NCBI GenBank assembly: GCA_024233345.1
Contig: JACKPT010000016.1
Coordinates: 1 to 64,000 of the forward strand
Direction of reading: 5' to 3'
Length of the DNA: 64,000 bases
DNA from: Verrucomicrobiota bacterium
GTDB taxonomy: Bacteria; Verrucomicrobiota; Kiritimatiellia; CAIVKH01
Part shown: positions 60,457-64,000 of the stretch, piece by piece
Position numbering within the stretch: position 1 is the stretch's first letter
Layout: each line of letters starts with the position of its first letter
The notes under the pieces: model-generated
The model's database searches: none
The model's input: only the letters and a program-made list of their open reading frames with translations
Told to the model about the DNA's origin: nothing
Program-made: the position numbers and the translations under genes

Positions 60457-61074
60457 ATGATCATGACAAAAACAAAACAGCAGAGTGAAACCCGTTGGAT
60501 GAACCGCGCCCTGGGGCATACGGAAGAAATCTCCGACGGCCTGTATGAAATCTCGGTGACCAATGACGCCAGCCAGGTCCGGGCCGCTGCGAACTCGGAT
60601 GAATCCGATTATATTCTCGTGGGGATGATGCTCCCGGCGGATAAGGGGGCTGCGATCTGCCAGTTGATGGAAGACGAGCACGGCCTCATGCCATCCGCGG
60701 TGGTGTTGTTGAAATCCGCAAATCCGACCGCCTCCCGCCCGATGGTCCCGCCTGCGGCAAGAAGCAACCCTGCGCGTGATGAGGCATCACTCACCATCAA
60801 GGAAATTGAAATTATCCCCGGTCGGCATGAGGTCAAGGTGGATGGAGAAAAGGTTGTGCTCACCTACAGTGAGTTCAAGATTCTGCAAACCCTAGCCCAG
60901 CGGCCCGGATGGGTTTTCTCCCGCGACAAGATCATTTATGCGGTGCATGGCGATCACTACAACTGCACCGAACGCGCGGTGGATGTCCAGGTGACCGGTC
61001 TGCGCAAGAAACTCGGGAAAGCCGGGGCATACATTGAAACGGTGCGGGGGGTCGGTTACCGCTTTTCCGAGTAA
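60457..61074 (+). CDS. PhoB/OmpR-type regulator with degenerate receiver
   Basis: 205-residue DNA-binding protein. The C-terminal winged helix (about 113-205) is canonical: VVLTYSEFKILQTLAQRPGWVFSRDKI and ERAVDVQVTGLRKKLG then IETVRGVGYRFS. The N-terminal ~90 residues look like a shortened receiver. It has no acidic pocket at the start, and the phospho-acceptor position in ILVGMMLPADKG is Gly56 instead of Asp. Control by phosphorylation is therefore unlikely. The ATG at 60457 follows AAGGAG. No kinase lies nearby. Confidence 0.88.
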   Translation: MIMTKTKQQSETRWMNRALGHTEEISDGLYEISVTNDASQVRAAANSDESDYILVGMMLPADKGAAICQLMEDEHGLMPSAVVLLKSANPTASRPMVPPAARSNPARDEASLTIKEIEIIPGRHEVKVDGEKVVLTYSEFKILQTLAQRPGWVFSRDKIIYAVHGDHYNCTERAVDVQVTGLRKKLGKAGAYIETVRGVGYRFSE

Positions 61075-61114
61075 GATTCACCACTGTTGCAGTTCCGGGT
61101 ATTCCGGAGCGGGA

Positions 61115-61153
61115 GACGCAATGCCTTTTCGCGCGGGCATTGCGTCTTTTTTT
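61115..61153 (+). terminator. Intrinsic terminator of the regulator gene
   Basis: GACGCAATGCC (61115-61125) and GGCATTGCGTC (61136-61146) form an 11-pair stem, followed by seven T. It lies 40 bases past the regulator stop and just before the end of the converging transporter gene. Confidence 0.95.
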
Positions 61154-61178
61154 GTGCGGTCCCGATGCCCACTCCTGC

Positions 61179-63221
61179 TCATTCCGACTGGAGGTTCTGC
61201 CATCGTTGCCGGATCAGGAGGGCGGTAAAGAGTCCGCCGCCCACCCAATACCAGCTTGTGCGGGGGAGGGCGAACCACGCTTCCCACAACCCCGGCCGCA
61301 GCAGCATCAGGGAAATGGCGGCGAGAAGGACGGATTCATACCACTGATTGCGCCGGAGGAAAAACCGCTGGGTGCAGGAGGCAAACGCGATCATCGCGAT
61401 CAGGCCCGCCCCCAGTACGGTTGCGGCATGCCAGGGGTCATCGACCCCGATGAGCAGCAATTCGTTGTTGAAGAAAAACATGAACGGGAGAAGTGCAGTG
61501 CGCATGTCATAGGTGAACCCCTGAATCCCGGTACGGATGGGGTCGGCGCGGGAAATGGCCGCAGCGGCATACGCGGATAACCCCACCGGCGGGGTGTCAT
61601 CGGAGAGGATGCCAAAATAAAACACAAACAGATGCGCGGCGATCAGGGGGATGTGGTACCCGCCGGCATTTGCGAGGTGGAAGATCGCGGGAGCGGTGAG
61701 GGAGGCCATGACGATATAGTTTGCGGTGGTGGGCAACCCCATGCCGAGAAGCAGGCTGGCGGCCGCAGTAATCACCAGCATGACCAGAAGGTTTCCGCCT
61801 GAGAGGACATCAATAATTTCCGTGATGGCATTGCCCAGGCCGAGGGTGACCACCCCGACGATGATCCCTGCCGCTGCCACTGCGACCCCGATTCCGATCA
61901 TGTTGCGGGCCCCCTTGATCAGGCTCAGGGCAATGTCTGCTCCACTCTGGACCACCGCCTGCAGCCAGCCGAGGTCGCCGCGAGCCGCCGCCCGCAACCG
62001 TTGCAGGAGGATGAGAAAATACAGGACAAGGATGGCATCAAAGGCCGCCAGTTGGGCGGAGCAGCGAAAGACCACCAGTTGGGTGATCAGAAAAACCAGG
62101 GGAAGCAAAAAGTGCAGACCGGTGGGGAATACGTCGCGGAATCGGGGAAGATCCGCCGCCGGTTGCGGGCTGAGCCCAAGCTTTCCCGCTTCAATATGCA
62201 CGATCCAAATCAGGGCAAGGTAGGAAATGACTGCGGGAACAAAGGCCGCCCGCACCACCTCGAGGTAGCTGATGTTGCAATACTCCGCGATGATAAATGC
62301 CGCCGCGCCCATGATCGGAGGCATCAATTGCCCATTGGTGCTGGCGGCGACCTCAATCGCCCCGGCTTTGACTGCGGGAAAGCCCGCGCGAATCATCAGG
62401 GGGATGGTAAAGGTTCCGGTGGTGACGGTGTTGGCAATGCTCGATCCATTGACCATGCCGGTGAGTCCGCTGGCCAGGACCGCGGCCTTGGCGGGGCCGC
62501 CTCGAAAACGACCGAGCAGGCTGTACGCGAGGTTGATGAAGTACTTTCCGCCTCCCGCCTGCTCCAGGGTTGCCCCGAACAGAACAAAGAGAAAAACCAC
62601 CGAAGCGGAGACATCGAGGGGGACACCATAAATGCCCTCGGTGGTCAGGGTGAGTTTGGTCAGCAGTTTGTCGAGCTCGACATTGCGGAACGCGAGAACC
62701 GCCGGCATGGATTCACTGTGGAAGGCATAGAGAATAAACAGGCCGGCAATCAGGGGAAGCGCGAGCCCCAGCGCTCTCCGGGCCGCCTCGAGCAGCAGGA
62801 TCACCAGCACCGAACCAACCAGCAGATCCCGGGGCAGGGGACGGCCCATCCGGCTGGCGATTCCCTCATAGTCGATGGCGAGATACAGGGCGGCGCCGGC
62901 CGCAGTGAGTGCGAGGACCAGGTCGAGCCAACCGGCATGCTCATCTGTCATCAGCCAGGCCAAACGGCCCCGGCCCAACCGCTGCAGGATACTGCGGGTG
63001 CGCGGCCGGCGTACCGCAGGAAAACACAGATAGGCCAGGCTGATCGCGAAGGCCAGGTGCACACAACGGACAATCTCCGAGCTGAGAAGGAGCCACCGGG
63101 GAAGAGCCAGTTGAAATAGCGACCACCCGATGCAGAGGATGATGATCAGGACCCCGGTGGGCCCGCGCAACGGCCGGGACCCGGCCTCGCGCTGCACAAA
63201 CTCCCGGGGGGACTCGCTCAC
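61179..63221 (-). CDS. TRAP transporter fused permease (DctQ-DctM, TAXI type)
   Basis: 680-residue inner-membrane permease of a tripartite solute transporter. The N-terminal four or so helices are the DctQ part; the large DctM part has the family signatures GLTGMVNGSSIANTVTTGTFTIPLM, EVAASTNGQLMPPIMGAAAFIIAEY and GMGLPTTANYIVMA. The start is GTG at 63221, overlapping the stop of the binding-protein gene as GTGA. Fused permeases with TAXI binding proteins import dicarboxylates, glutamate or similar anions with Na+ or H+. Ligand not determinable. Confidence 0.94.
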   Translation of the reverse strand: MSESPREFVQREAGSRPLRGPTGVLIIILCIGWSLFQLALPRWLLLSSEIVRCVHLAFAISLAYLCFPAVRRPRTRSILQRLGRGRLAWLMTDEHAGWLDLVLALTAAGAALYLAIDYEGIASRMGRPLPRDLLVGSVLVILLLEAARRALGLALPLIAGLFILYAFHSESMPAVLAFRNVELDKLLTKLTLTTEGIYGVPLDVSASVVFLFVLFGATLEQAGGGKYFINLAYSLLGRFRGGPAKAAVLASGLTGMVNGSSIANTVTTGTFTIPLMIRAGFPAVKAGAIEVAASTNGQLMPPIMGAAAFIIAEYCNISYLEVVRAAFVPAVISYLALIWIVHIEAGKLGLSPQPAADLPRFRDVFPTGLHFLLPLVFLITQLVVFRCSAQLAAFDAILVLYFLILLQRLRAAARGDLGWLQAVVQSGADIALSLIKGARNMIGIGVAVAAAGIIVGVVTLGLGNAITEIIDVLSGGNLLVMLVITAAASLLLGMGLPTTANYIVMASLTAPAIFHLANAGGYHIPLIAAHLFVFYFGILSDDTPPVGLSAYAAAAISRADPIRTGIQGFTYDMRTALLPFMFFFNNELLLIGVDDPWHAATVLGAGLIAMIAFASCTQRFFLRRNQWYESVLLAAISLMLLRPGLWEAWFALPRTSWYWVGGGLFTALLIRQRWQNLQSE

Positions 63222-64000
63222 GGGATCAGGCCGTATTCGCGGTAAGCCCGCTCCGCGCCCGGGTGCAATGGCGCGGTCAGTCCTACCAGCAAATCCGCTG
63301 GCGTCAGGTTTTGCAACGCGGGATGGGTCTGGACAAAGGTTTCAAAGTCAGCCAGCACTGCATGCACGACCGCATAGACCACCAGTTCCTCGACGGTATC
63401 CGAGGTCACCAGCGTCGTGGCGACCCCGATGGATGGCGTCGGGGCATCATTCGCGGCCTGCGGGTAGAGGACGTTGGGGATGGTGGTGCGGGTATAGTAG
63501 GGACGGGTATCAAAAAAGGATGCCGGCGGCTCGATGGTCACGAAATGAACCGGTCGCCGTCCGGATGTGGCCTCGCTCACCGCGCCATTGGGATGGCCCA
63601 CGGTATAGAAAAACCCATCCAGTCGACCGTCCTGAACCAGACGTGGGGCCTCTGCCGCCGGGAGGGATTCGGCCCGGAGATCGGACTCCGGGTCCAGGCT
63701 TGAAGCCCGTATGACATCCTCGGCATTCGCCCGGTTGCCGGAGCCTGGATTCCCGAGATTGATCCGCTTGCCCCGGAGATCGGCCACCGTTTCGATACCC
63801 GCATCCACAGCGGTCACCAGGGTGATCACTTCTGGGTGAAGCGCCATGACGGAGCGAAGGTGAACGAGAGGGGCCCCCGCCCAATCACCGAGACCCTGCC
63901 AGGCCTGGTAATGCAGGTCGGCCTGGGCCATGCCGAATTGCAGTTGTCCCGAAGATACCGCGTTGAGGTTGTAGACCGAACCGCCGGTGGATTCAACCGA
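63218..64000 (-). CDS. TAXI-family TRAP solute-binding protein (cut by window edge)
   Basis: Periplasmic binding component of the transporter behind it; only the last ~260 residues are present, and the frame stays open to base 64000. Upstream of the internal ATG at 63931 the frame reads STGGSVYNLNAVSSGQLQFGM, a typical TAXI motif, so translation begins outside the window. VADLRGKRINLGNPGSGNRANAEDVI and GRLDGFFYTVGHPNGAV are further landmarks. It is coupled to the permease by a GTGA overlap. Confidence 0.93.
   Translation of the reverse strand, partial: SVESTGGSVYNLNAVSSGQLQFGMAQADLHYQAWQGLGDWAGAPLVHLRSVMALHPEVITLVTAVDAGIETVADLRGKRINLGNPGSGNRANAEDVIRASSLDPESDLRAESLPAAEAPRLVQDGRLDGFFYTVGHPNGAVSEATSGRRPVHFVTIEPPASFFDTRPYYTRTTIPNVLYPQAANDAPTPSIGVATTLVTSDTVEELVVYAVVHAVLADFETFVQTHPALQNLTPADLLVGLTAPLHPGAERAYREYGLIP

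Overview
The window is high-GC (roughly 60%) bacterial chromosome, densely packed, with many four-base ATGA/GTGA overlaps between genes. The gene mix points to a PVC-superphylum bacterium, most likely Kiritimatiellota/Verrucomicrobiota: a sugar-phosphate type bacterial microcompartment, a K+-dependent-looking membrane pyrophosphatase, a four-helix-bundle 'suffix' gene beside a tRNA, an integron-type integrase, and TTCCAA...TTGGAA promoter palindromes. That assignment is inference; no rRNA is present.

Layout. 1-3.3 kb: integron-type integrase, divergent WYL regulator behind a palindrome, then ~880 bases of non-coding, repeat-bearing DNA. 3.3-16 kb: a long minus-strand block running from a Cache-domain histidine kinase through a lipoprotein, a beta-barrel-like protein, a YceI protein, a prenyl diphosphate synthase, a CcoN-like heme protein without recognisable Cu_B ligands, a small 4-TM protein, an MFS-CcoO-cytochrome c fusion, an MBL-fold hydrolase and an RND/MMPL exporter. 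16-24.2 kb: housekeeping genes (SRAP, glutamine amidotransferase, guaB, pyrE, HIT, QueD-like, leuB behind three 31-bp-phased palindromes, asd). 24.2-26.2 kb: tRNA-Ala(CGC), a four-helix suffix gene bracketed by direct repeats, mogA and rpmE.

26.3-35.5 kb is the highlight: a complete minus-strand nucleoside-to-acetyl-CoA locus. It encodes an RpiB-DeoC fusion, two tandem-domain shell proteins (BMC-T), one BMC-H, three BMC-P, a PduP/EutE-like CoA-acylating aldehyde dehydrogenase, then phosphopentomutase, pyrimidine-nucleoside phosphorylase and purine nucleoside phosphorylase. The phosphorylases release (deoxy)ribose-1-P, DeoB converts it to the 5-phosphate, DeoC cleaves deoxyribose-5-P to glyceraldehyde-3-P and acetaldehyde, and the aldehyde dehydrogenase turns acetaldehyde into acetyl-CoA inside a shell. 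No PduL or alcohol dehydrogenase is encoded here.

35.6-45.3 kb: PpiD/SurA-like chaperone, DsrE protein, membrane pyrophosphatase, SDR protein, a low-GC secreted protein, and a TPP-riboswitch-controlled PnuT thiamine transporter with an outer-membrane protein behind it. 45.3-54.4 kb: two hairpins, a large secreted GH13 enzyme with a duplicated module, rlmB, mdh and a 2-oxo acid dehydrogenase E1alpha-E1beta-E2 operon. 54.4-64 kb: methyltransferase, an ApbE-like protein that has lost its family motifs, an FNR-type reductase, HypE, an OlsF-like double acyltransferase, a PhoB-type regulator with a broken receiver, and a TAXI-TRAP transporter running off the end.
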